Of a stretch of DNA of 64,000 nt, positions 35,460 through 44,069 are shown one piece after another (position 1 is the stretch's first letter; the number at the start of each line of letters is the position of its first letter). The DNA lies in assembly GCA_002482505.1 (NCBI GenBank), contig DLGD01000018.1, forward strand, positions 30,226 through 94,225, in the 5' to 3' direction. The stretch comes from Christensenella sp. UBA7703. GTDB lineage: Bacteria; Bacillota; Clostridia; Christensenellales; CAG-138. The position numbers and the translations under genes were made by a program. The notes under the pieces were generated by a model that saw only the letters and a list, made by a program, of their open reading frames with translations, was not told where the DNA came from and did no database searches.

Positions 35460-36752
35460 ATGAAAACGAATTTGTTATCAGGCGCGGGTGACGTTGACAT
35501 GATTCGGAAGGGGAAAGAGAATTCCTTCTTTGCTTGGATGGCAGATATTTCATTGTTGATCTGTCTTTTTCTTGAGATAGTTTTTGCGCATACGATTGGC
35601 TCTCAAGCAAGTCTCGTACTCTTTTTCTGCTTCACGGCGCTTCTTGCGTTCCAAAAACGGCGCGTATATTTTTCCTGGTGGATGTGGATATCGGCGCTTC
35701 TGATTGTTTGGAGCGTAATCGTATCGTTCGGTTGGGCAATTGACCGTTCCGCATCCTTGGGATTGGTAAAGACACTGATTGTTACAACAGCATTTTTCTT
35801 TTTTATCTTTCAATATCTATTGCTTCGTGCGGATCTGAGACGGTTTTTAGTCATTTATGTCATTTCGGCTTTACTAATGGTCTGTTGGCTGCTATTCAGA
35901 GAATACTCGTTGGATTGGAATACAGCTCGTTTGGGATATACTGACGGCGTCCACCCGAACAGTGTTGGCATGATCAGCGCTTTCGCGTTTGGCATGTGTA
36001 TTTACCTAGCTGAAAAGAAATGGAAACTCCTATGGCTCATCCCTGCGTCTGTTTTGTTGATTGCCGTCGCTTTGACCATGTCTGTGAAAAGCGCAGCGCT
36101 TGCCGGCGCTTTGCTCGTTTCCATGCTATTGATTCGCTATCCGCGTAAATGGGGATGGAAACTTGTTGCAATCGGGGTAGGTGGATTTGCGTTGTTCTAT
36201 GCCGTCATACTGACGGAGAACCCTTTGAGCACCGGAGTATTAAGCCGTGTACGCGAAGTGGCGCTCTTCTTCTTGAAGGGTGAGGGCGTTGGCGGCTCTT
36301 CGGTTGAGCGGATGTCTTTGATGCAGGCGGCATGGGCAAGATTTCAGGAAAGGCCGATTACAGGTTGGGGCCTTGGTTGCTTCCGCTTGCTGGAAGGTTC
36401 GCTCGGAATGTATGCGCATAATAACTATTTGGAATTATTGGTTTCTGGCGGAATCCCAATGGCACTGATCTACTATGCAGGGCAAGTCGGGGCGCTGATT
36501 TATGCGGCGCACGAGATTAAACGCTCAAGGGCAACAGATAAAACGGGCAAGGACGCAATGCTGCGGCAGCTTACAGTGGTGTTTTATGTGATGCTTGTGA
36601 TGCGATTTGTTCTCGATTTTGCGGTTGTTTCATATTATGAACGCCAAGATGCGATATTTATAATATTACTCGTTGCAGCGGCGAAACAGTTGAACGCGAC
36701 CAGAAAAGAAAATGTGGATTCAACCACTGGTGGGGAAGCGTTCGAAAACTGA
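35460..36752 (+). CDS. O-antigen polymerase/ligase-like membrane protein (Wzy_C)
   Basis: 430 residues with about 10-11 transmembrane helices. A Wzy/WaaL-like signature lies near residues 280-325: SSVERMSLMQAAWARFQERP, then GWGLGCFR and MYAHNNYLELLVSGGIPMA. The H-N-x-Y/L-E-x-L pattern is the conserved Wzy_C/O-antigen-ligase region facing the outside. In Gram-positives such proteins polymerise or transfer undecaprenyl-linked glycan units. The ribosome binding site GGAGGG is 12 bases from ATG 35460; a downstream ATG at about 35499 is an alternative. It has its own promoter and a terminator, so it is transcribed apart from the GT and rml genes although functionally linked. Confidence 0.85.
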   Translation: MKTNLLSGAGDVDMIRKGKENSFFAWMADISLLICLFLEIVFAHTIGSQASLVLFFCFTALLAFQKRRVYFSWWMWISALLIVWSVIVSFGWAIDRSASLGLVKTLIVTTAFFFFIFQYLLLRADLRRFLVIYVISALLMVCWLLFREYSLDWNTARLGYTDGVHPNSVGMISAFAFGMCIYLAEKKWKLLWLIPASVLLIAVALTMSVKSAALAGALLVSMLLIRYPRKWGWKLVAIGVGGFALFYAVILTENPLSTGVLSRVREVALFFLKGEGVGGSSVERMSLMQAAWARFQERPITGWGLGCFRLLEGSLGMYAHNNYLELLVSGGIPMALIYYAGQVGALIYAAHEIKRSRATDKTGKDAMLRQLTVVFYVMLVMRFVLDFAVVSYYERQDAIFIILLVAAAKQLNATRKENVDSTTGGEAFEN

Positions 36753-36820
36753 TCCCAGAAAACGAATGGAATCAGGCGGCAAATGAGCCGCAGGTCAGCG
36801 GGCTCATTCAAATGATAAAA

Positions 36821-36866
36821 ACCAAATCGATCCTGTGCGACATGCAGCATGGGATCGATTTTTTTG
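36821..36866 (+). terminator. Terminator of the polymerase gene
   Basis: 10-bp stem AAATCGATCC (36824-36833) / GGATCGATTT (36852-36861), 18-base loop, T7. A smaller T-less hairpin (ATGAGCC / GGGCTCAT) lies just before at about 36783-36806. Confidence 0.87.
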
Positions 36867-36901
36867 AATCAAATGCATTTTTAATTCTAAACCACCTAAT
36901 C

Positions 36902-36930
36902 TTGTTTTTGTTCAATCTTTCAGCTATAAT
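36902..36930 (+). promoter_or_regulatory. Promoter of the GT2-rml operon
   Basis: TTGTTT (36902-36907), 17 bases, TATAAT (36925-36930). Leader about 65 bases to the TTG start at 37001. Confidence 0.75.
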
Positions 36931-37000
36931 TAGCTGTAGTTTACTATGAACCAGACGCTGTGTAAGCTCTGTGGCGAATAATGTTAGCATGGAGAGAGAT

Positions 37001-37861
37001 TTGAGAGTTTCTGTGATAATTCCGACGCTGAACGCATCGTCCGAAATCGATGCATTGCTAAACGCAATAGCAGCGCAAACTCTTTCTCCAGATGAGATTA
37101 TCGTCATTGATTCGGAATCTGACGATGAAACTGTATCGCTTGCAAAATCGCATCCCAAAACGCGCGTGATGGAAATTAAACGTACCGATTTTGATCATGG
37201 CGGCGCGCGGGATATCGCGTTTCGCGCATCCATTGGCGACGTTGTTTTGTTCTTGACGCAGGATGCGGTAATCCAGAATATAACGTATATCGAACATATT
37301 GTAAAAGCGACATTGCAAGACGGGGTGGCCTGCGCCTATGGGCGACAAGTTGCCCGCTTGGATGCTCCGCTCTATGAGAGATACATTCGTGAATTCAATT
37401 ATCCTGCAAGTAGCTTTACCCGAAGCGCGGACGATATTGATCGACTGGGAATTAAAGCCTTCTTTTTTTCGGATGTTTGTTCGGCATATCGCAGAAACTC
37501 GTATCTTGCTGTCGATGGGTTTGATCATCCCTTGACGACAAACGAGGATATGTTGATTGCTGCAAAGTTCCTGCAGGCAGGGTTTCGAATTGCATACTGT
37601 TCTGAGGCGGTCGTTTTGCATTCTCATTCATATACATGGAAACAAGAATATGCGAGAAATTTCTTAATTGGAAAGGTGCTTTTTCAATATCGTGATCGCT
37701 TCTTCGGCGTAAAAGCAGGAAAAGAAGGCATACGCCTTGTTGCGTATGTGCTTTGTCAGCTGCTGAGGCGTGGTGCGCTTTGGAATTGCATAAAGTTTTG
37801 TTATCTTTGTACGGCTAAGCTGGCAGGGAATCGAAACGGATATCGTGCCGGGGCTTCCTAA
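37001..37861 (+). CDS. Glycosyltransferase family 2 (rhamnosyltransferase-like)
   Basis: 286 residues from TTG 37001, placed by GGAGAG six bases upstream and by the GT2 N-terminus RVSVIIPTLNAS. GT-A motifs: DEIIVIDSESDDET (about 37-50, NDP-binding Asp), DHGGARDIAF (about 66-75), and VLFLTQDAVI (about 85-94) holding the metal-site region as TQDA. TTNEDMLIAAKFLQAGF (about 172-188) supplies the catalytic-base ED. The DHGGARD segment is typical of rhamnosyltransferases such as RfbN/WbbL-type. Donor dTDP-L-rhamnose is inferred from that and from the rml genes 2 kb downstream. Confidence 0.85.
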   Translation: MRVSVIIPTLNASSEIDALLNAIAAQTLSPDEIIVIDSESDDETVSLAKSHPKTRVMEIKRTDFDHGGARDIAFRASIGDVVLFLTQDAVIQNITYIEHIVKATLQDGVACAYGRQVARLDAPLYERYIREFNYPASSFTRSADDIDRLGIKAFFFSDVCSAYRRNSYLAVDGFDHPLTTNEDMLIAAKFLQAGFRIAYCSEAVVLHSHSYTWKQEYARNFLIGKVLFQYRDRFFGVKAGKEGIRLVAYVLCQLLRRGALWNCIKFCYLCTAKLAGNRNGYRAGAS

Positions 37862-37966
37862 CGTTACTTGGAAGGTTCAACGACAAAGCGCTTTGCGCGG
37901 TTCATCTGCGCGCAAATGGAGGTTTTGCGCAATTCGCGCGTTGTATGCAACGATAAGGAGAATAAC

Positions 37967-38890
37967 TTGATTACGATATTAATGGCCACCTATAATGGAG
38001 AGCGCTTCGTCCGAGCACAAATAGAATCCATCTTGGAGCAGACGGAGCAAAACTTCATCTTGCAAATTCAAGATGATGGCTCTACAGATGGGACATTTTC
38101 CATTATTAGTGAGTACGCAGAAAAGTACCCGGGGCAAGTAAAGGTTCACAAAAGTACTGCAAACAGTGGCGGGGCAAAATGGAACTTCTTGCAGATGATG
38201 ACGGCCTTTCAAGACGATTATGTGATGCTATGCGACCAAGACGATGTTTGGTTGCCGAATAAGATTGAGGTCACTCTTCGTGCGATGCAGAACCTGGAGG
38301 AAACACATGGCAAGCAGACCCCGATTCTGATACATACTGACCTTACGGTCGTAGATGAATCTTTGAATGTGATTGGGAAGTCACTCAACAAGATGCTTGA
38401 TCTTCGCATGGACAAGACTACTTTACCCTCGCAGGTGGTACAAAATACGGTAACCGGATGCACGGCGATGTATAATCAGGCGTTGGCTCAACTCATTCGG
38501 ATGCCCAAATTTTGCTTGGTACACGACTGGTGGCTTGGGCTGGTCGCGGTTTGTTTTGGGAAGAAAGAGTATTTGCCTGAAAGAACAATGCTCTATCGGC
38601 AGCATGGCGCAAATTCAATTGGTGCAAAGAAGGTTCGATCCGTTGCTTATATCGTTGATAAGGCGCTCCGCCCCGATACGATTCGTATGCAACTAAAAGC
38701 ACCCTATTTACAGGCAGAGGAGCTTCTTAGAGTGTATGATGACAGACTCGATACAACACAAAAGACGTTTTTATGTGATTTCATTTCAATACCTAAGTAT
38801 GGTAAACTAAAACGTTGGATGATTACGCAGAAATTAGGTGTGGCGAAACGGGGATTTGTTCGTAAAATCGCCCAATTCCTCTACATATAA
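37967..38890 (+). CDS. Glycosyltransferase family 2 (RgpB/rhamnosyltransferase-like)
   Basis: 307 residues from TTG 37967, seven bases after AAGGAG; the longer frame back to 37868 has no ribosome binding site. The N-terminus ITILMATYNGERFVRAQIES, then LQIQDDGSTDGTF (Asp pair of the NDP-sugar site), VMLCDQDDVWLPNKIEV (D-x-D-D metal motif, about 85-101) and HDWWLGLVAVCFG (about 185) are characteristic of the GT2 subgroup that adds rhamnose or related sugars in streptococcal-type wall glycans. A 105-base gap without a terminator follows the previous GT gene, so they are probably co-transcribed. Confidence 0.87.
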   Translation: MITILMATYNGERFVRAQIESILEQTEQNFILQIQDDGSTDGTFSIISEYAEKYPGQVKVHKSTANSGGAKWNFLQMMTAFQDDYVMLCDQDDVWLPNKIEVTLRAMQNLEETHGKQTPILIHTDLTVVDESLNVIGKSLNKMLDLRMDKTTLPSQVVQNTVTGCTAMYNQALAQLIRMPKFCLVHDWWLGLVAVCFGKKEYLPERTMLYRQHGANSIGAKKVRSVAYIVDKALRPDTIRMQLKAPYLQAEELLRVYDDRLDTTQKTFLCDFISIPKYGKLKRWMITQKLGVAKRGFVRKIAQFLYI

Positions 38891-38924
38891 CAAGCAAAGC
38901 AGAAATTGAAAAGCAGGAATTAGT

Positions 38925-39809
38925 ATGAAAGGTATAATTTTAGCAGGCGGTGCGGGAACGCGACTTTATCCACTAACCATGATCACCAGCAAGCAATTAT
39001 TACCAGTGTACGACAAGCCAATGATCTATTATCCGCTTTCGACACTGATGCTTGCGGACATTCGAGACGTGCTGATTATCTCGACACCGACCGATCTTCC
39101 GAATTTTGAGCGGCTGCTGGGCGATGGCAGCCAATTTGGCATGCATCTTTCATACAAGGTACAACCATCTCCTGACGGTTTGGCGCAAGCGTTTATTTTA
39201 GGGGAAGAATTCATTGCAGGCGATTGCTGCGCGATGGTGCTCGGAGATAATTTATTCTATGGCAATGGTTTCCGAACTCTCTTGCGCTCGGCAACCAGCA
39301 ACACGGAGAAGGGGCTTGCAACGATATTTGGTTACTATGTGAATGATCCAGAGCGTTTTGGCGTACTCGAGATGGATCAGCACGGGAAAGTTCTCTCTGT
39401 GGAGGAAAAACCAAAGCAGCCAAAGTCAAATTACGCAATTTCGGGTTTGTATTTTTACGACAACCGGGTTGTAGAGCTTTCAAAACAAGTGAAACCTTCT
39501 GCGCGCGGCGAACTTGAGATAACATCCTTGAACGATTTGTATTTGCAAGATGGATTGCTTCAAGCGCAGATATTAGGGCGTGGCTTTGCATGGCTCGATA
39601 CCGGAACGGTTGATTCCTTGCTCGAAGCTGCGGACTTTATCCGTATGGTTGAAGTACGGCAGGGCATAAAGATATCCGCGCCGGAAGAGATTGCGTTTCG
39701 TAACGGCTGGATCAACAGCGCAGAGCTGCTCGATGCGGCAAAGAAATATGGAAAATCTGCTTACGGAGCACATTTACAACGCGTTGCGGAAGATAAGATT
39801 CGTTATTAA
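38925..39809 (+). CDS. rfbA: Glucose-1-phosphate thymidylyltransferase
   Basis: 294 residues, normal length. KGIILAGGAGTRLYPLT (nucleotidyltransferase P-loop-like motif, 2-18), KQLLPVYDKPMIYYPLS, LGDNLFYG and GFAWLDTGTVDSLLEA are diagnostic for RmlA/RfbA. Catalyses dTTP + glucose-1-phosphate to dTDP-glucose + PPi, the first step of dTDP-L-rhamnose synthesis, usually feedback-inhibited by dTDP-rhamnose. Start ATG 38925 with AGCAGGA upstream. First of rmlA-C-B-D, 34 bases after the GT2 gene. Confidence 0.96.
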   Translation: MKGIILAGGAGTRLYPLTMITSKQLLPVYDKPMIYYPLSTLMLADIRDVLIISTPTDLPNFERLLGDGSQFGMHLSYKVQPSPDGLAQAFILGEEFIAGDCCAMVLGDNLFYGNGFRTLLRSATSNTEKGLATIFGYYVNDPERFGVLEMDQHGKVLSVEEKPKQPKSNYAISGLYFYDNRVVELSKQVKPSARGELEITSLNDLYLQDGLLQAQILGRGFAWLDTGTVDSLLEAADFIRMVEVRQGIKISAPEEIAFRNGWINSAELLDAAKKYGKSAYGAHLQRVAEDKIRY

Positions 39810-39824
39810 GGACGGTGTCGAATT

Positions 39825-40388
39825 TTGGGAGACATACAATCAGAGCTGAAAGAAGTGATCGTCTTTTCTCCCCGCGTTTTTGGAGATAGCCGGGGTTGGT
39901 TTATGGAGAGCTGGAGCAAGCGTGATTTGGAAGCGCTAGGGCTTAACTACGAATTTGTACAGGATAATCATTCTTTCTCAGCCCAAAAGGGAACGCTTCG
40001 TGGGCTTCATTTTCAAATGAATCCACATGCACAAGCCAAACTGGTACGTTGTGCGCGCGGCGCAATATTGGATGTAGCAGTCGATATCCGTAAAGGATCG
40101 GATAATTTTGGGAGATGGACAGCGGTCGAACTTTCAGCCGAGAATAAGAAACAGCTACTGATCCCTCGTGGTTTTGCGCATGGTTTTTTGACGCTGACGG
40201 ACGATGCTGAGATTCTATACAAGGCGGACCAATATTATTTCCCCGAAGCGGATCGCAGCATCGCGTGGAATGATCCGATTATTAACGTTCTGTGGGGAAT
40301 TGATGACCCAATTCTATCGCGTAAAGACCAAGATGCCCCGTTGCTTGCGGATAGTGATGCGAATTTTATTTTTGGAGAATCATTATGA
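39825..40388 (+). CDS. rfbC: dTDP-4-dehydrorhamnose 3,5-epimerase
   Basis: 187 residues from a TTG start (39825). RmlC cupin-like fold: FVQDNHSFSAQKGTLRGLHFQ (about 45-65, with the catalytic His in RGLHFQ), ARGAILDVAVDIRKGS (about 78-93), LIPRGFAHGFLTL (about 111-123) and YFPEADRSIAWNDP. It epimerises C3 and C5 of dTDP-4-keto-6-deoxyglucose. It overlaps the following rfbB by four bases (ATGA), indicating translational coupling. The ribosome binding site (AAGGACGG) is rather far from the start. Confidence 0.95.
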   Translation: MGDIQSELKEVIVFSPRVFGDSRGWFMESWSKRDLEALGLNYEFVQDNHSFSAQKGTLRGLHFQMNPHAQAKLVRCARGAILDVAVDIRKGSDNFGRWTAVELSAENKKQLLIPRGFAHGFLTLTDDAEILYKADQYYFPEADRSIAWNDPIINVLWGIDDPILSRKDQDAPLLADSDANFIFGESL

Positions 40389-41404
40389 AAACACTTGTAA
40401 CTGGCGGCGCAGGATTTATTGGCGGAAACTTCGTGCATTATCAGCTAAAGCATCATCCAGATGATACGATTATTTGTCTGGATGCGCTTACCTACGCCGG
40501 CAATATGGGAACGTTGAAGGGTGTGCTGACGAACCCGAAGTTTTCTTTTGTGCAAGCAAGCATTGCGGATCGCGAAGCTGTTTACGCGATATTCGAACAG
40601 GAGAAACCCGACACAGTTGTCAATTTTGCCGCCGAGAGCCACGTGGATCGATCGATTGAAGATCCAGGCCTGTTCTTGCAAACAAACATCATGGGAACAG
40701 GTGTTTTATTGGACGCCTGCCGCAAATTTGGAGTTGGAAGATTTCATCAAGTATCGACGGATGAGGTATATGGTGACCTCCCCCTTGAACGCACCGACCT
40801 ATTTTTTACCGAGGAGACGCCGCTGCATACAAGCAGCCCGTATTCAGCATCAAAAGCAGCGGCAGACTTGCTCGCGCTTGCCTACTTTCGTACGTTTAAA
40901 TTACCGGTGACTGTTTCACGCTGCTCGAATAATTATGGCCCGTATCATTTCCCGGAAAAGTTGATTCCGCTTATGATTATCAATGCACTTTCGGACAAAG
41001 CGTTGCCCGTGTATGGAAAAGGCGAGAATATCCGGGATTGGTTGTATGTGGAAGATCATTGTTCTGCAATCGATCTGATCATTCGCGGCGGCCGCGTTGG
41101 AGAAGTATATAATATTGGCGGTCATAATGAGCGCACCAATCTGCAAGTAGTCAAAACAATCCTCCATGCGCTCAATAAGCCTGAGAGTTTGATTCGCTTT
41201 GTTACGGATCGGCCGGGCCATGATCTTCGCTATGCGATCGATGCAACGAAGATCAAGCAGGAACTCGGATGGGCGCCGGAAACAACGTTTGACACAGGCA
41301 TCCAAACAACGATTCAGTGGTACTTAAACAACGAAGATTGGTGGCGAGATGTTTTAGATGGCTCGTATCGCGCGTATTATGAACGGATGTACCATAATCG
41401 CTGA
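40385..41404 (+). CDS. rfbB: dTDP-glucose 4,6-dehydratase
   Basis: 339 residues. Extended short-chain dehydrogenase: NAD-binding TGGAGFIGGNF (6-16), catalytic triad with Y-x3-K in SPYSASKAAADLLALAYF (about 155-172), STDEVYGDLP (about 120-129) and the C-terminal RPGHDLRYAIDATKIKQELGW. Converts dTDP-glucose to dTDP-4-keto-6-deoxyglucose, the second step of rhamnose synthesis. Its ATG overlaps the rfbC stop. Confidence 0.96.
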   Translation: MKTLVTGGAGFIGGNFVHYQLKHHPDDTIICLDALTYAGNMGTLKGVLTNPKFSFVQASIADREAVYAIFEQEKPDTVVNFAAESHVDRSIEDPGLFLQTNIMGTGVLLDACRKFGVGRFHQVSTDEVYGDLPLERTDLFFTEETPLHTSSPYSASKAAADLLALAYFRTFKLPVTVSRCSNNYGPYHFPEKLIPLMIINALSDKALPVYGKGENIRDWLYVEDHCSAIDLIIRGGRVGEVYNIGGHNERTNLQVVKTILHALNKPESLIRFVTDRPGHDLRYAIDATKIKQELGWAPETTFDTGIQTTIQWYLNNEDWWRDVLDGSYRAYYERMYHNR

Positions 41405-41434
41405 GTTTGTCGGAAGAGACGGAGGAAATTGATT

Positions 41435-42286
41435 TTGAAGATATTGGTTACCGGTGCAAACGGGCAATTAGGACATGATATTTTACTGAATCTTGAAGCA
41501 CGTGGAATCGATGGAATCCCTTCGGATATTACAGAATTTGATATTACACAAGCTGCCGAAACCGAGCAATTCATACTCGATCACCAACCAAATGCGGTGA
41601 TTCATTGCGCCGCTTATACCGCTGTCGACAAAGCGGAAGACGACATCGAACGCTGTCAACTGATCAATGTGACAGGAACAGAGAATATTGCCCGGGCCTG
41701 TCAAAGGATCAATGCAAAACTGGTTTATGTCAGCACGGACTACGTTTTTCCCGGCATCGGAGACACTCCATATGAGATAAATGCCCCGACGGGTCCGCTT
41801 AGTATTTATGGCCAAACAAAGCTCGCGGGTGAGCTTGCGGTTCAGAATGCTCTTAGCCGATATTTCATTGTTCGTACTTCCTGGGTATTCGGCAAGAACG
41901 GCAACAATTTCGTGAAGACGATGCTGCGACTTGGGAAAGAGCGTGAAGCGGTGAATGTTGTGTGTGATCAAGTTGGATCACCAACCTATACCGTCGATTT
42001 AGCAAAGCTCTTGGTCGATATGGCTTTGTCCGAAAAGTACGGTGTGTATCATGCGACAAACGAAGGGTTCTGCAGTTGGGCTGAGTTTGCGACGGAGATT
42101 TTTCACAAGGCAGGATTGTCTACTCACGTGAATTATGTCACCACGGATCAGTATCCGGCCCGAGCGCATCGCCCTTCCAACTCGCGCTTGAGTAAGGCTC
42201 GTTTGACACAAGCCGGATTTGAAAAGCTACCGGCATGGGAAGATGCGTTGAGTAGATATTTCGTTGAGCTCAAAAGCAAAATGTAA
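41435..42286 (+). CDS. rfbD: dTDP-4-dehydrorhamnose reductase
   Basis: 283 residues from TTG 41435, nine bases after GGAGG; a TTG two codons earlier is too close to the RBS. NAD(P)-binding GANGQLGHDIL (7-17), VIHCAAYTAVDKAEDD (about 55-70), STDYVFPG and Y-x3-K in SIYGQTKLAGELAV (about 125-138), RTSWVFGKNGNNFV (about 147-160) identify RmlD. It performs the final NADPH-dependent reduction to dTDP-L-rhamnose. Last gene of the locus; a strong terminator follows 200 bases later. Confidence 0.96.
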   Translation: MKILVTGANGQLGHDILLNLEARGIDGIPSDITEFDITQAAETEQFILDHQPNAVIHCAAYTAVDKAEDDIERCQLINVTGTENIARACQRINAKLVYVSTDYVFPGIGDTPYEINAPTGPLSIYGQTKLAGELAVQNALSRYFIVRTSWVFGKNGNNFVKTMLRLGKEREAVNVVCDQVGSPTYTVDLAKLLVDMALSEKYGVYHATNEGFCSWAEFATEIFHKAGLSTHVNYVTTDQYPARAHRPSNSRLSKARLTQAGFEKLPAWEDALSRYFVELKSKM

Positions 42287-42639
42287 GAGTTACACGAAAC
42301 GTCTTGATCAAAAAAACACAAAAGCCTGTGTGCGATCTGCTATTTGGCACACCAATACTTAAAGTTGAAAAAAGATTGTTTTTAATAGATCAAGGGTTGT
42401 GTGATTTGCTAATGTGTAGAAAGAGTGCTTAGTATAAACATGTAGAGTCAGCAAGAAAACCGCATCCTTGTAAACATAGATTAAAACCTAACCCCTCCTA
42501 TTGCTGGATCAAGCGATAGGAGGGGTTTCATTCTACATACTAAAAATGATACGACCAAGATTATTGTTGGGAGAGCACAGTAAGGATCGGAATAACGCCA
42601 CAGATTGACTCCACGCTGGTTGAAGCAGCGAGAAGGGAA
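42287..42639. other. 353-base intergenic region closing the polysaccharide locus
   Basis: No gene is seen. The first 190 bases are AT-rich with one loose hairpin (GTGTGC / GCACAC near 42328-42352). The terminator at 42490-42530 follows, then about 100 bases with no recognisable element before the rlmD stop. Confidence 0.6.
42490..42530. terminator. Strong terminator between rfbD and convergent rlmD
   Basis: A 16-bp stem with one G-T pair (42490-42505 with 42512-42527), loop GGATCA, then TTTCATT. On the minus strand the stem is followed by AGGTTTT, so it may act both ways. Confidence 0.9.
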
Positions 42640-43998
42640 TTACCCCTTCACCATCGCCACCACCGTCTCGACATGGCACGTCTGCGGGAACATGTCTACG
42701 GGGCGGACAGCGGAGAGGGTGAAGCCATGAGCGGATAGATACTTGCAGTCTCGCGCAAGGGTTGCAGGATTGCAAGAAACATAGACCACGCGGGATGCGG
42801 TGCTTTTTACGATGGCTTCAAGCGCCGCTTCTTCGCAGCCTTTGCGCGGCGGATCAAGCACGATGGCGTCCACGCCGCCTTCGCGCGAGAGCAGACGGGG
42901 GAGTACGTCCTCCACGTTTCCGCAGATGAACTCGGCGTTTTTCACGCCGTTGGCCTTGGCATTCGCTTTTGCGTCTTCAATTGCCGGGGCAACCTGTTCA
43001 ACGCCGACTACGTGCGCGCAATTCTCCGCGATAAAGAGAGAGATCGTGCCGACGCCGCAGTAAGCGTCCACAACCGTCTCGTTTGGTTTTGCCGCGAGGA
43101 ACTCTCGCGCGGTTTCGTAGAGCGTTTGCGTCTGTACGCGGTTCACCTGCAAAAACGATTGCGGGCTGACGGAAAAACGCTTGTCTCCGATGGTCTCGGT
43201 GAGCGTGGGCTTGCCGGAAAGCAAGGTAAATTTTTCACCGAAGACGACGTTGGTCTGCTTCGGGTTTTCGTTATGCCAAACGCTGTCGCAGTCTTCCATG
43301 AACGAGAGCAGATCGTCTTTTTTCTTGAGCTGCCCTTTTGTCACGACAGTGACCATCAGCTCGCCTTCCGCCGTTGTCCGCGCGACGACATGACGTAGCT
43401 GACCTTCACCTGTGGTCTCGTCATAGACGGGTACACCGCAGGCGTTTGCCCAGGCGGCGACTCTGCGGGCGGCATCAACAATCCGCTCGTCCTGAATCGG
43501 GCAATCGGAAAACGGCACAAGCCTGTGGCTGCGCTCGGCAAAGAAACCGAACACGGCGGCGTTGCCAACCATCCCGAAGGGGAAGCTGCCTTTGTTGCGA
43601 TAGCGCGTCGGGTCATCCATTCCGATGATTGGCTGCATGGGGACGGAGGCAAACCCGCCGAGGCGGGTGAGCGCGTCCAGCACAAACTGCTGCTTCTGCC
43701 TCAGCTGCGCGGGATAACTCAGGTGCCAGAGTGTACAGCCGCCGCATTGCGAGAAGACAGGGCAGGCGGGGCGGACGCGGTCGGGTGAAGGTTTTAGGAT
43801 TTCGACTGCTTTTGCGATGGCATAGGTTGGCTGCACTTTGATGACATGCGCCTTGACCTCTTCGCCTGCGAGCGCGCCGATGACGAACACCGCGAACCCT
43901 TCCACGCGGGCTACACCCTGACCCTCGTTGGTCAGGGATTCGATGGTGACGACGAGATCGTCGTTTTTCTCAACGGGAGGGCGCATTTTCTGTGCCAT
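42640..43998 (-). CDS. rlmD: 23S rRNA (uracil-C5)-methyltransferase, RlmD/RumA-like
   Basis: 452 residues. An N-terminal TRAM domain (VTIESLTNEGQGVARVEGFAVFV), then an iron-sulfur cluster region with CPVFSQCGGCTLWH (about 79-92). The SAM-dependent methyltransferase domain has TVVDAYCGVGTISLFIA (about 313-329), AIVLDPPRKGCEEAAL (about 377-392) and the catalytic Cys in YVSCNPATLARD (about 408-419). It methylates a uracil of 23S rRNA (the paralogues RlmCD and TrmFO differ in site), so the target position is by family only. RBS AAAGGAT precedes ATG 43998, 71 bases after dnaE on the same strand. Confidence 0.9.
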   Translation of the reverse strand: MAQKMRPPVEKNDDLVVTIESLTNEGQGVARVEGFAVFVIGALAGEEVKAHVIKVQPTYAIAKAVEILKPSPDRVRPACPVFSQCGGCTLWHLSYPAQLRQKQQFVLDALTRLGGFASVPMQPIIGMDDPTRYRNKGSFPFGMVGNAAVFGFFAERSHRLVPFSDCPIQDERIVDAARRVAAWANACGVPVYDETTGEGQLRHVVARTTAEGELMVTVVTKGQLKKKDDLLSFMEDCDSVWHNENPKQTNVVFGEKFTLLSGKPTLTETIGDKRFSVSPQSFLQVNRVQTQTLYETAREFLAAKPNETVVDAYCGVGTISLFIAENCAHVVGVEQVAPAIEDAKANAKANGVKNAEFICGNVEDVLPRLLSREGGVDAIVLDPPRKGCEEAALEAIVKSTASRVVYVSCNPATLARDCKYLSAHGFTLSAVRPVDMFPQTCHVETVVAMVKG

Positions 43999-44069
43999 AG
44001 ATTTGGTATCCTTTCGGCGCGGGTTGCGCGCGGGAGATTGCTTGTTTGTGATAACAGACCGTTATGGGA

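Noticed and set aside
35195..35500. Possible 101-residue minus-strand gene over the intergenic element
   Set aside because: No RBS, Cys/Phe/His-rich unnatural composition, and it overlaps the inverted repeats and the promoter of the polymerase gene; treated as non-coding.
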